A DNA stretch of 64,000 nt, from positions 2,666,001 through 2,730,000 of the forward strand of contig NC_022567.1 of the NCBI RefSeq assembly GCF_000478885.1. The letters are read 5' to 3'. The position numbers were made by a program, and so were the translations under genes. Below are positions 41,330 through 49,798 of the stretch, in pieces. How positions within the stretch are numbered: position 1 is the first letter of the stretch; each line of letters opens with the position of its first letter. Below the pieces are notes generated by a model that searched no databases, was not told where the DNA came from, and saw nothing but the letters and a program-made list of their open reading frames with translations. Source of the DNA: Adlercreutzia equolifaciens DSM 19450. Lineage in GTDB: Bacteria > Actinomycetota > Coriobacteriia > Coriobacteriales > Eggerthellaceae.

Positions 41330-43068
41330 GATTGTTCTCCCTTCGGGAGGCCTTCGCCGCTAGGCTCGCTATCAGATTTGTCGTCCTTTTCTGCCGCTTC
41401 TCGCGAAACCGGTCCGGATACAGGGATGCGCACAACAAAAGAGGCTCCTTGGCCCAGCTCGCTTTCCACGCTCACAGAGCCTCCGTGCATCTCGGCGTAC
41501 TCACGCACGATGGCGAGTCCCAATCCCGTACCGTTGTAGCGTCGAGTGGACGACGAATCCACCTGCACAAACTTCTCGAAAATGCGCTCCTGATCTGCGG
41601 AATCTATGCCGATGCCGCTATCAGCCACCGTAAGCCACACCTCATCGGGAATGCCTTTCGAACTGGCAGGATGGAAAGCGGCTTTAAGATGCACTGCGCC
41701 TCCGTCAGGCGTAAATTTCACCGCATTGCCGCACAGATTCTGCAGCACGTGGACGAGCTTGTCGAAATCGCCTCGCACGAGCGGCACGTCCGGAGCAACC
41801 TCACTTGTGAACTCCAAATGCTCCTTAGCCGCCAGGGGCCCTACCGTGGCGCGCACGATACCCACCACATCGCCGATGTCTACCACCTCAAGGCTCAGCT
41901 TCACGCGGCCGGCATCAAGACGGCTCATTTCCAAAATGTCGTTGATCATCAGCATGAGCGCTTGGGAGTTGGCCTCGATGCCCGCCAAGGCCTTAGCCTC
42001 GTTCTCGTCGGCTCCTGCGCGATGCTTGCTCAGCAGATCGGCAAAGGCCACGATGGAAGTGAGCGGTGTGCGCAACTCATGGCTCACCATAGAGAGGAAG
42101 TCACTCTTGTACTGGTTCTCATCCACCAGCTGAGCGTTGACCGCTTCCAGCTGGCGACGCTGCTGCTCGAGCACCTCGTTAGCCTGCTGCAGCTGAGCCG
42201 TCCAATCAGCCACCTCGTCTTCAAGCCCTGCGTAAACATCAGCAAGTTCGTGGGCCATGTCGTTGAAGGCCGTCGTGAGCGAACTCATCTCCTGGGACGA
42301 TTCGCTATAGCTGAGACGCACGTCAAGATTGCCCTCGGACACTTCGTCCACGCCAGCGCGAATCTTACCCAAAGGCCGTGTTACCAAATAGGTCAGCGCC
42401 ACATACACCGCCACCAGACACACCGCCAGCATGATGGCGAAGAATAAAACGTCTTGGGCGACGGACTCTCGCTCGTTGGCCTGGTACACGTCAAGCGGCA
42501 TGATGATGCTGATGGCACCGCCCACGTCCCCCATCTTCCAGCCTTCCTTGGGAGCGCCAGTGACGTCCAGCTCGCCGGCTGGTTCGCCGTGACACTGCAG
42601 GCAGGCCTCTTCTATGGTCATGGGAGCCACATAGCGAAAGACCTGGCGTCCCTCGTAGTCGGCGAAGCCGTAGTAGTCGGCGCGACTTGCATCGTCGTGG
42701 AACGCGGAGAGCGCGGCCGCCTCATAGTCATCGGGCTCGCCAGCCTTATTGCGTGGGTTGAAATTCACGAACCGCGTCGTGTAATCGGAATGCATCGTGA
42801 AAGACTGACCGATAATGCGACCAGCAATGGCGCAGTGAAGCCCCTGGTACACGCCATCTTCCGTGAAGGCCACTTGGGCCAGGCGATCTTGATTGGCCAC
42901 CATGAACTCCCAGACGGCATCCATTTGCTGAGCGAGGGCGCGCGCCTGCTCCCGCAGTTCGTTTTCCATTTGGCTATGCTTGTTTGCGGAAGTCCAAACC
43001 AAGTTCGCGCCGAGCGACACCGCCAGCAGCACGGCGATCAGGCAGAGAAATTTGGTTTTCAGCTTCAT
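41326..43068 (-). CDS. Sensor histidine kinase with DUF3365-type heme domain and HAMP
   Basis: A 580-residue kinase. TM1 is at about 6-26; the outside DUF3365-like domain has the heme motif CLQCHGEPAGE at about 156-166, in the same place as CLPCHGDPAGE in the paralog at 4802-6322. TM2 is at about 208-228, HAMP 229-282, a coiled coil to 320, and H330 in SHELRTPL. The ATPase has NLCGNAVKFTPDGG, DSGIGID and GTGLGLAIV. ATG at 43066-43068 begins the signal-anchor. It lies beyond the DmsB-like gene, separated by a terminator. Confidence 0.92.
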   Translation of the reverse strand: MKLKTKFLCLIAVLLAVSLGANLVWTSANKHSQMENELREQARALAQQMDAVWEFMVANQDRLAQVAFTEDGVYQGLHCAIAGRIIGQSFTMHSDYTTRFVNFNPRNKAGEPDDYEAAALSAFHDDASRADYYGFADYEGRQVFRYVAPMTIEEACLQCHGEPAGELDVTGAPKEGWKMGDVGGAISIIMPLDVYQANERESVAQDVLFFAIMLAVCLVAVYVALTYLVTRPLGKIRAGVDEVSEGNLDVRLSYSESSQEMSSLTTAFNDMAHELADVYAGLEDEVADWTAQLQQANEVLEQQRRQLEAVNAQLVDENQYKSDFLSMVSHELRTPLTSIVAFADLLSKHRAGADENEAKALAGIEANSQALMLMINDILEMSRLDAGRVKLSLEVVDIGDVVGIVRATVGPLAAKEHLEFTSEVAPDVPLVRGDFDKLVHVLQNLCGNAVKFTPDGGAVHLKAAFHPASSKGIPDEVWLTVADSGIGIDSADQERIFEKFVQVDSSSTRRYNGTGLGLAIVREYAEMHGGSVSVESELGQGASFVVRIPVSGPVSREAAEKDDKSDSEPSGEGLPKGEQS

Positions 43069-43108
43069 CGGCGCGCCCCCTTCCACCTTCGACCAGTGTA
43101 GCGCGGAA

Positions 43109-43148
43109 AGCCGGGCCGTGCGACGGGAGGGGGTCGCACGGCCCGGCT
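43109..43148 (-). terminator. Terminator after the DmsB-like gene
   Basis: Perfect 15-bp arms AGCCGGGCCGTGCGA and TCGCACGGCCCGGCT around a 10-nt loop, 14 nt after the DmsB-like stop and before the kinase start. No T-run. Confidence 0.75.
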
Positions 43149-43162
43149 CAGCGGGAAGATGG

Positions 43163-43759
43163 CTACAGAACGAGCTGCTTCGGCTCGCCGGAAAGAGCCG
43201 ATTGACGGGCATCGATAACCACCGAGGGATCGGTGGTGGGCTCGGGCAGCACCGAGATCACATTCACGCCATCGGGATGAGCGGCCCGCAGCTCTTCAAT
43301 GGGCCCAAAATCCAAAGCACGCATGGGACAAGCTGCCACGCAAGCCGGCTTCTCCCCTGCCGCACGGAGATCGATGCATCCATCACAACGATGCACCACG
43401 TTGAGCTCCTCAATAAGCACCGGGTGGCCGTAGGGACAAGCCTTCACGCAGTAGCCGCAGCCGATGCACGCCTCGTCATCGTGCTGCACCGTGCCGTCTT
43501 CCTCATTGATATAGGTAGCACCGGCAGGGCACACTTCCACGCAGGCCGGGGTATGGCAGTGGTTGCAGGCACCGGAGTAGTGAAAAGTGGCGGGCTTGGG
43601 AAATTCTCCCACTTCGAAGCTTTCCACTCGGCGGAACAGGTAGCCTACCTCGAGATCGTTCTTGTCCTTGCAGGCCACCTGACACGTACGGCAGCCCATG
43701 CACATCTGCTGGTTGAAATAGAAGCCCTGCGGGTTCTTGTTCTCTTTCACGTCGGCCAT
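43163..43759 (-). CDS. DmsB-like 4x[4Fe-4S] electron-transfer subunit
   Basis: A 198-residue ferredoxin. Four cluster motifs: CMGCRTCQVACK; CNHCHTPACVEVCP; CIGCGYCVKACP; and CDGC with a later CVAACP. This is the small subunit that passes electrons to the molybdopterin subunit of DMSO reductase-type enzymes. It follows the catalytic gene by 3 bp. No DmsC-type membrane anchor or TorD/DmsD chaperone gene is adjacent, so its electron donor is not encoded here. Confidence 0.92.
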   Translation of the reverse strand: MADVKENKNPQGFYFNQQMCMGCRTCQVACKDKNDLEVGYLFRRVESFEVGEFPKPATFHYSGACNHCHTPACVEVCPAGATYINEEDGTVQHDDEACIGCGYCVKACPYGHPVLIEELNVVHRCDGCIDLRAAGEKPACVAACPMRALDFGPIEELRAAHPDGVNVISVLPEPTTDPSVVIDARQSALSGEPKQLVL

Positions 43760-43762
43760 AGG

Positions 43763-46430
43763 TTACTCACCATCCTTGCAGACAATGCGAAGCGGCTGCT
43801 CGGCATCGGGAGCCAAAGCCTCGCCCGTGTACTTCTCAATCTTGCAGAGCGCGGAATTGTAGCCCGACACGCCCTGACCGTTGGGGGCGGGGCCCGTCAG
43901 GTAGTTGTCGGCGCCGGCCGCATCGATACCAGTCTCTTCGTCCACGGCCACCCACGCGCCGTGAGGCAGGGCCACCACGCCGGGCATGAGGCCCGCATAC
44001 ACGCAGGCGTTGCGCACGCACTGGCCGTAGGGGCTCGAGACGAGCACCGTGTCGCCGTCGGACACCCCGGCCGCCTCGGCGTCGGCAGTGCTGATGAACA
44101 CCGGGTTCGTCCACGCCTCGCGCAGCCAGCCGATATTGTCGAACACCGAGTGAGCACGACGCAGATAGTGGGGGTTCATCACCTGCAGGGGATACTCAGC
44201 CCCGGACGCGGAGGCGTCCTCGTAGCCGTTGGTCACCTTCACATAGGTGGGAATGGGGGGTCACCGTGTCCCAACCCATGGCCGAGAACGTGTCCGCAAG
44301 CGTCTGGCTGTATATCTCCAGCTTACCGGAGGGCGTTTCCAGCGGATTAGCCTCGGGGTCTTCCACGAAGTCCTTGAAAGCAATATAGCCGTAGTTGTCG
44401 TCGGGAGTGCGCTTGACCTGATACACGCCGAGCTGCTTGAACTCCTGATAGGCCAGCTTGCCCTCCTGGGGCTCGCCTTCCACGCCCAGCTCGTCGATGT
44501 CTTCCTGGGTGATGCCCACGGCCGGCACATAGGTTTTGCCGTCCTCGTCGCACACCTCCATGGAAGCCAGCTGATTGAAATACTGCTGCTTCACATCGAA
44601 GGGGTACACATCAGCGCGCGCGATGCCCAGCTTCTCGGCTAGCTCGCAGGCAATGTCCTGGTCGGACTTTGCCTCGTACAAGGGGTCGATGATCTGCTGA
44701 TAGGCCACCATCATCTCGCGGTTCGACTTATGGCCGAGCGTGCCGCCGAACAGGCCGTCGAAGCGCTCCCACTCGGTGGTGAGGGGCAGGATGATGTCGG
44801 CGTAGCGGGCGGCCGAGGTAAAGAACTGGGCATGGGCCACCACCATGTCCACCTTGCGATGGGCCTCGATGGCGCGAGCCATACCCACGTTGGTCTGCAG
44901 CTTGTTGCCGCTGGAGTGGTAGATGACGTGGATGTCGATGTCGCGCTTCTCGGCCGGGTCGTAGTGCTTCGTGCCCGTGAAAGTATAAGTGCCATCGATG
45001 ACAGCATCCCACACCTCGTTGCCATTGATGTGGTCATCCACGGGGTTCTTGATCTCGGGCAGGCCGTCCTTGCCGGCCTTAATGAGAGCCGGCCCGCCAT
45101 TACCCGAAGTCACATGCATGGTGGAACCCGTCATGTGGCCCGACTTGCCCATGTGGCCGCCCATGGCGCCCACGGTCATGACGAGCTGGGGCAGGTTGTC
45201 GGTGTTGTTGACGCGGGCCGAGGCAGCCGACACGAGGAAGCCCACCTTGTGATCCTTGCCCATAGCGCGGGCCAGATTGCGGATGGCCTCGGGCGAGGCA
45301 CCGCAGATTTCGCTGGCCCATTCCGGCGTTTTCGGCGTGTTGTCGTAGGCGCCCTGCACGTAGTCCTTGAAGTTCGTCTGCTGTTTAGCATCGGACGGCA
45401 TATGCTCGGCATCGAAGCCCACGGTGCAGCGGTTCAGGAAGTCCCAGTCAATGAGGCCCTCAGCCTCGTCGGCCTCCAGCATGGCGTAGGCCACGCCGAG
45501 CAGGAAGGCCATGTCGGTGGCCGGGCGAACGGGAATCCACTCCGCATCCAAGGTGGCCGCCGTCTCGCTGTACATGGGATCAACGACGATGAACTTCGCG
45601 CCGGCGGCCTTGGCCTGCCAGTAGTTCCACATTTGGCTGCCCGCAGCGCTCCAGGCCGGGTTCATAGCCATCATGACGATGGTCTCGCAGTTGCGCAGGT
45701 CGTAACGGTCGTTGATAGTCTGGTCCTGCATGTTGTCGTGATGGAACCCGATGACGAACGGAGTCTTCGACCAGGAGCCATAGGAGTTGGTGTCCCAGAA
45801 GTTCGTGAAGCCGCCGAAGGCGCCCATGGTGCGGGTCATCTCGGGATTCCAACCCTTCAGGAGCAGGATGGAGCGGTTGCCATACTGCTCCTTGGCGCGA
45901 GTCAGGCCCTGAGCCACCAGATCGAGCGCCTCGTCCCAGCTCACACGCTCCCACTCGTCCTTGCCGCGCAACTCGCCATTGGGAGCGTCCAGGCTCCAGC
46001 CGGCGCGCTTGAGCGGATACTTGATGCGATCCTCGGCGAACACCTGCTTGCGCTGGCTGCGGCCGCGCAGACACCCGCGCTGCTGCGGATAGTCCGGACT
46101 GTCCTCGTGGGTGTCGTCGGTCTTCTGACGCACGACAACGCCGTCTTGCACAAGCACTTTGTTCAGGCAGCGACCACCGCAGTTGTGCCAGCAGGCCGCC
46201 GTCTTCCACTCGCCTGACACGATATCGCGACCGACCGGATGGGCAGCTTCAGCATCTTCACCCGTAGCGGCCAAATCGCTCGTAGCCGGAGCGCAAGCAG
46301 TCAGCGAGCTAGCCGCGGCCAAAGCCGTAGCAGCCGTAGTGGCTTTGATAAAGCTGCGGCGAGTCAGATGAGCAGCATTCCGAGTCGTCGGGTGCGAATC
46401 AACGTGGAGCGTCTCTTCATTGCGAGCCAT
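43763..46430 (-). pseudogene. DmsA-like molybdopterin oxidoreductase, frameshifted in a G6 tract
   Basis: Two frames together give about 888 residues of a DMSO reductase-family catalytic subunit. The first part has Tat signal LTRRSFIKATTA and lipobox-like LTAC, [4Fe-4S] ligands CWHNCGGRC and GCLRGR, then GFHHDNMQDQTI and VVDPMYSETA. The frame breaks at a run of six G on the + strand (44255-44260): removing one base restores VTPIPTYVKVTNGYED and the cofactor-binding C-terminal domain (LVSSPYGQ, LPHGAW, NYLTGPAP, NSALCKIEKY). As written the product stops early. It may be a recent mutation, a phase-variable switch or a sequencing error. Related enzymes in this family reduce DMSO or dehydroxylate catechols; substrate unknown. 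Confidence 0.85.
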
Positions 46431-46785
46431 AGGTCCTCCTCTTCTCCCTTACTCAGAAGCACGTTCTCCTCAACGTGTCTACAAGAGTACGAGAACCAGA
46501 CCCCAATAGCCATTACCGCCATCCGCAATCTTTCTTTCCGAATTATTAATTGCCCCGAGGCCAAGCGTTCTTCGAGCGAGTGCAGATAATCCTCTTTGCT
46601 GTAAAAATCTCCGCTGCGGGAGATTATTTCACGAATTTTTCTCCCAAATCAGAATTACCCGTACTCCTCCCCTCCGTAGTTCTAATAGGTCTTTGCAGGG
46701 AACCCCTTGCAAACTTAGAGGAACTTAGAAGCTATCATGGAAGAGAATTCTTTCACTCCAAGCGGTAAATCCCGCTGGAAGTCCT
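46431..46785. other. Gap upstream of the DmsA-like gene
   Basis: About 355 bp with no supported gene. It should hold the dmsA promoter (minus strand; AGGAGGACC ribosome site next to the start) and a small hairpin with arms AATCTCC (46606) and GGAGATT (to 46625). The TTGCR-N4-SGCAA motif of the first heme-sensor system was not seen. Confidence 0.5.
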
Positions 46786-46849
46786 TTAATACTCGACCAG
46801 GCTGTAGGTGTCGATGGATTGGCGCTGGTGCATGATGCGGTACACCGTA
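46786..46849 (-). pseudogene. 64-bp remnant of a parE toxin 3' end
   Basis: Matches 48360-48423, the tail of the intact parE gene, at 61 of 64 bases, reading VYRIMHQRQSIDTYSLVEY then stop. It begins at the parE stop and ends at the base next to the stop of the ATPase gene (46850), so the ATPase gene abuts a decayed parE copy. Confidence 0.75.
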
Positions 46850-48157
46850 TCAGTCTGCCAGCGCCCTGAGGGGCACGACGTAAATGCCCTCTTCCACTTC
46901 TCTAGCATACGAGCCAATGCCGGTTATCACACAGAGGAACTCTGGAGGACGCCCCTGCGCTCGTGGGTTTTCTGCAACTTTCTTCCGCAGCCGCCTGAGA
47001 GATTTCACCGCATCGGGAACCTTCTCTTCGCTGAGCTTGAACTCGAAGGCGGCCCATCTACCATCCAGGGTCTCTATGACAGCATCGGCCTCTAACCCCG
47101 AATCGTCCCGATAGTAGTAAACAGCCGCCGGCATCGAAGGATCCATCGCCTGGGCGTATACCTTGAGATCGCGAATGCAAAGATTCTCGAAAACAAGACC
47201 GAAGGTCTGCCCATCCGCGAGGAGGGAATCCGGCGAAAGCAATAGCAGGGCGGCGGCCAACGACGGATCGGCGAAGTAGCGCTTCGGCTTCGTCGCTAGG
47301 CGCTTTTTTGAGCGCTTTGGCGGCACCCAGCCCGGCACCTCCTCGACAAGGTAGATCGAGCGAAGAAACTCCAGATACGAGGCGAGCGTCTGCTCGGTTA
47401 CGAGGGATGATGGATTGTCCTCTCCGCCGTACATATCGCTGATGATGGTCTTGTAGGTTGGAGACTGTCCCAAATTGCGGGCAATCGACAAGCACAACCG
47501 ACGGGCCACCTCTCCACTCTTGCCATGTTTAGGAGCACTCTTTTCGAAAACAAGACGCAGATATTCTCTTGCAACGAGCTGACCGTTTTCAGCGGAAAGA
47601 TCGAGGGCTTCGGGCCATCCCCCACGGCAGATCAACTCAGCTAGCTGACGCGTATCGTTTTCAACTTTCGCTGGCTGAAACCGGTGAGCGAATAGACCGC
47701 GGAGCGAGACAGAACGTTCAGACTCCCCAGACTCGGCCAAGCTGAAGGGATACATCCTCACAGAGCCAATCCGACCCGCACCACTATGCCTGCTCTGGCC
47801 CTCTTGGTCATCGGACGAGATCGGGGTGGACGACCCAGTCAGCAGCCACGCTCCCCTTAACCCCCGCTCGTCATCTATGGCATGACGAACTGCATTCCAA
47901 ATCGCAGGCGCAAGCTGCCATTCGTCTATAACGTGGGGGCGATCGCCTATGAGCATGAGTTTTGGGTCGGCACGAGCCATGTCCAACTCTTCATCCACAT
48001 AGCTGACGCTTTGCGCGTGGGCCAAAGCCGTCCACGTCTTTCCGCACCACTTCGTACCAGCCACCTCTACGGCCCCGAAGACCTCGAGATAGCGCTCTAT
48101 TTGCTCGTCCACAAGACGCGGCAGATATCCATTCTTTACAAGCGTTTTCCGAGGCAT
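46850..48157 (-). CDS. AAA_14/DUF4143 ATPase
   Basis: A 435-residue protein of the widespread ATP-binding DUF4143 group. YLPRLVDEQIERYLEVFGAV, Walker A-like VAGTKWCGKTWTA (about 33-45), Walker B-like PHVIDEWQLAP, WLLTGSSTP, then YLEFLRSIYLVEEVPGW and a nuclease-like fold with FGLVFENLCIRDL, DDSGLEADAVIE and WAAFEFKLS. The last part resembles PD-(D/E)XK nucleases. Often accessory or defence-associated; function unsettled. Three 23-bp repeats lie upstream and a parE remnant downstream. Confidence 0.85.
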   Translation of the reverse strand: MPRKTLVKNGYLPRLVDEQIERYLEVFGAVEVAGTKWCGKTWTALAHAQSVSYVDEELDMARADPKLMLIGDRPHVIDEWQLAPAIWNAVRHAIDDERGLRGAWLLTGSSTPISSDDQEGQSRHSGAGRIGSVRMYPFSLAESGESERSVSLRGLFAHRFQPAKVENDTRQLAELICRGGWPEALDLSAENGQLVAREYLRLVFEKSAPKHGKSGEVARRLCLSIARNLGQSPTYKTIISDMYGGEDNPSSLVTEQTLASYLEFLRSIYLVEEVPGWVPPKRSKKRLATKPKRYFADPSLAAALLLLSPDSLLADGQTFGLVFENLCIRDLKVYAQAMDPSMPAAVYYYRDDSGLEADAVIETLDGRWAAFEFKLSEEKVPDAVKSLRRLRKKVAENPRAQGRPPEFLCVITGIGSYAREVEEGIYVVPLRALAD

Positions 48158-48219
48158 GGCCCACGCAACCTTTTCTCTACGAGCGGCTTCTTTGCATCGA
48201 CCCTATACTATCAAACTAT

Positions 48220-48286
48220 TCATGGTTTTCCGAGTTTTTGATTCATGGTTTTCCGAGTTTTTGATTCATGTTTTTCCGAATTTGAT
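48220..48286. repeat. Three tandem 23-bp repeats upstream of the ATPase gene
   Basis: TCATGGTTTTCCGAGTTTTT followed by GAT recurs at 48220, 48243 and, with two changes and shortened, 48266. The array begins 63 bp before the ATPase start, so an iteron-like operator is possible. Confidence 0.8.
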
Positions 48287-48359
48287 CGGTTGAGGGTTGA
48301 TTGAGGTCAACTGTTTTCGGATTGTACCTTGGCAACCTATACTGATTCTGGATTGAGTG

Positions 48360-48671
48360 TTAATACTCAATCAGGCTGTAGGTGTCGATGGATTGGCGCT
48401 GATGCATGATGCGGTACACCGTAAGCGTGGTGGCATTGTAACGACAGTAGATGATGTAGGGGCCCGCAAGCGTCGTGCGGTACTCGTGCTCGAGATGGTC
48501 GTCGGTAAAGTGGCCGCCGGCGTCCGGAAAGGTTCGCACGGTTTCCAAAGCCGCATCGATACCCTTTATCGCATCGAGGGCCGCCTGGGGCATTCCCCGC
48601 TCGAGGCCGAGGTAGATGGCGATGGACTCCCGATCGAGCTGCGCCCGCGGACGCCATGCAAGATCAAGCAT
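48360..48671 (-). CDS. ParE/RelE-family toxin
   Basis: A 103-residue toxin: LDLAWRPRAQLDRESIAIYL, ALDAIKGIDAALETVRTFPD, EYRTTLAGPYIIYCRYNATT and the end VYRIMHQRQSIDTYS match ParE/RelE of plasmid stabilisation systems. ATG at 48669-48671 overlaps the antitoxin gene by 8 bp. Its 3' end is duplicated at 46786-46849. Confidence 0.88.
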   Translation of the reverse strand: MLDLAWRPRAQLDRESIAIYLGLERGMPQAALDAIKGIDAALETVRTFPDAGGHFTDDHLEHEYRTTLAGPYIIYCRYNATTLTVYRIMHQRQSIDTYSLIEY

Positions 48672-48969
48672 AGTCGAGCCCCCATACCTTGAAGATTTCG
48701 GCCATGCGCGCGTCGGATTCCTCCGCTGTGAGCGCCTCCGGGCGGTAGCGCTCTTCAATTTCCGCCTCACGCAAGGCGAGGAACATGCGGTTGCGCTGAG
48801 CGGCGGCCTCATAAGCGGCGCAGTCTTCCAGCACATAGGCCGGCACACCGTTTTTCGTGAGGATGATGGGTTCCTGGCTCTCCGTCGCCTGAGCGCACAC
48901 GTCATTGAACTGCGTGCGCAAATCAGTGATAGGTCGAATAAGCGGAAGCGCTGCCACAGCGGCTGTCAT
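48664..48969 (-). CDS. Phd/YefM-type antitoxin
   Basis: A 101-residue protein: IRPITDLRTQFNDVCAQATE, EPIILTKNGVPAYVLED and an acidic C-terminal tail. This is the Phd/YefM DNA-binding fold with a toxin-binding tail. It precedes and overlaps the ParE toxin. The promoter upstream contains a 9-bp inverted repeat suited to autoregulation. Confidence 0.88.
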   Translation of the reverse strand: MTAAVAALPLIRPITDLRTQFNDVCAQATESQEPIILTKNGVPAYVLEDCAAYEAAAQRNRMFLALREAEIEERYRPEALTAEESDARMAEIFKVWGLDYA

Positions 48970-48988
48970 AAGGCACCTACTTTCATTA

Positions 48989-49033
48989 CTATAATTATGG
49001 TATTAATTATAGATGCTTTAATTGACAAATCAA
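48989..49033 (-). promoter_or_regulatory. Promoter/operator of the parE-antitoxin pair
   Basis: On the minus strand TTGATT (49033-49028) and TATAAT (49011-49006) are 16 bp apart. CTATAATTA and TAATTATAG (48989-49012, 6-bp centre) form a perfect inverted repeat over the -10 box, typical of an antitoxin operator. Confidence 0.6.
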
Positions 49034-49096
49034 GCAACACGTCTATGAGAACTCTTGCATGTTATTCAGCTAGAGCAAATTATCCGAGGCCCTCTG

Positions 49097-49798
49097 TTAT
49101 CCGAAGTTGGCGACGGCGGTGTCAATGGCGGCGAGGTTCATGGCGACGAACTGGGGCTTCACGCAGGCGCGCACCGCATCTTTCAGCTCGTCGACGGTGA
49201 GCGGCACACGGCCCTGGGCCACGGCCACGGCGAGCAGCATCATGTTGAGGGACTTGCGGGAGCCGGCACCGGCCTCGCGCACGAGGGCCTCGTCGTCCAC
49301 GGGGATGAACAGGGGCACCGGGTAGCCTTCCACGCCATCGGCGCTGGCGTCCTGGTCAGCAGTCACGGTGTTCGGCGCAACGATCGATTCGGCCGCTTGC
49401 TCGCGGGACGCCTCCGCCTGCAGGGAGTTCGCCAAAGCTGCCACCACGTCGCCGGCACGATAGGGCTGGCTCGCCAGGGCCGCCGTCACCGGGTGGATGG
49501 CCGTCGTGGCCGTCACCAGCACACCACCCGGCGCCAGATAGGGCAGCGCGCGGGCCGCCTCACCCGGCTCCAGAGCGATGACCATGTCGGCCGTACCCGG
49601 CGTGATGAGCGGCGAGCAAATCGCCTCCCCGTTCGACCCCATGCGTACATGGCTCGTCACATTACCGCCACGTTGGGCCATGCCGATAGTCTCGGCCGTG
49701 CGCACCTGCCAGCCCTTGCTCTGCGCCGCCTGGGCCAGCACCTTCGCGGCCAGCACCGTACCCTGGCCACCCACGCCTGCAAGCAAAATATCGATCAT
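49097..49798 (-). CDS. iorB: Indolepyruvate ferredoxin oxidoreductase, beta subunit
   Basis: A 233-residue gamma-domain subunit: DILLAGVGGQGTVLAAKVLA is the signature opening, then ETIGMAQRGGNVTSHVR and ADMVIALEPGEAARALPYL. With IorA it oxidatively decarboxylates aryl pyruvates to aryl-acyl-CoA with ferredoxin as acceptor. It overlaps iorA by 4 bp (ATGA at 49795-49798). A 40-residue variable insert lies near 125-165. Confidence 0.93.
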   Translation of the reverse strand: MIDILLAGVGGQGTVLAAKVLAQAAQSKGWQVRTAETIGMAQRGGNVTSHVRMGSNGEAICSPLITPGTADMVIALEPGEAARALPYLAPGGVLVTATTAIHPVTAALASQPYRAGDVVAALANSLQAEASREQAAESIVAPNTVTADQDASADGVEGYPVPLFIPVDDEALVREAGAGSRKSLNMMLLAVAVAQGRVPLTVDELKDAVRACVKPQFVAMNLAAIDTAVANFG

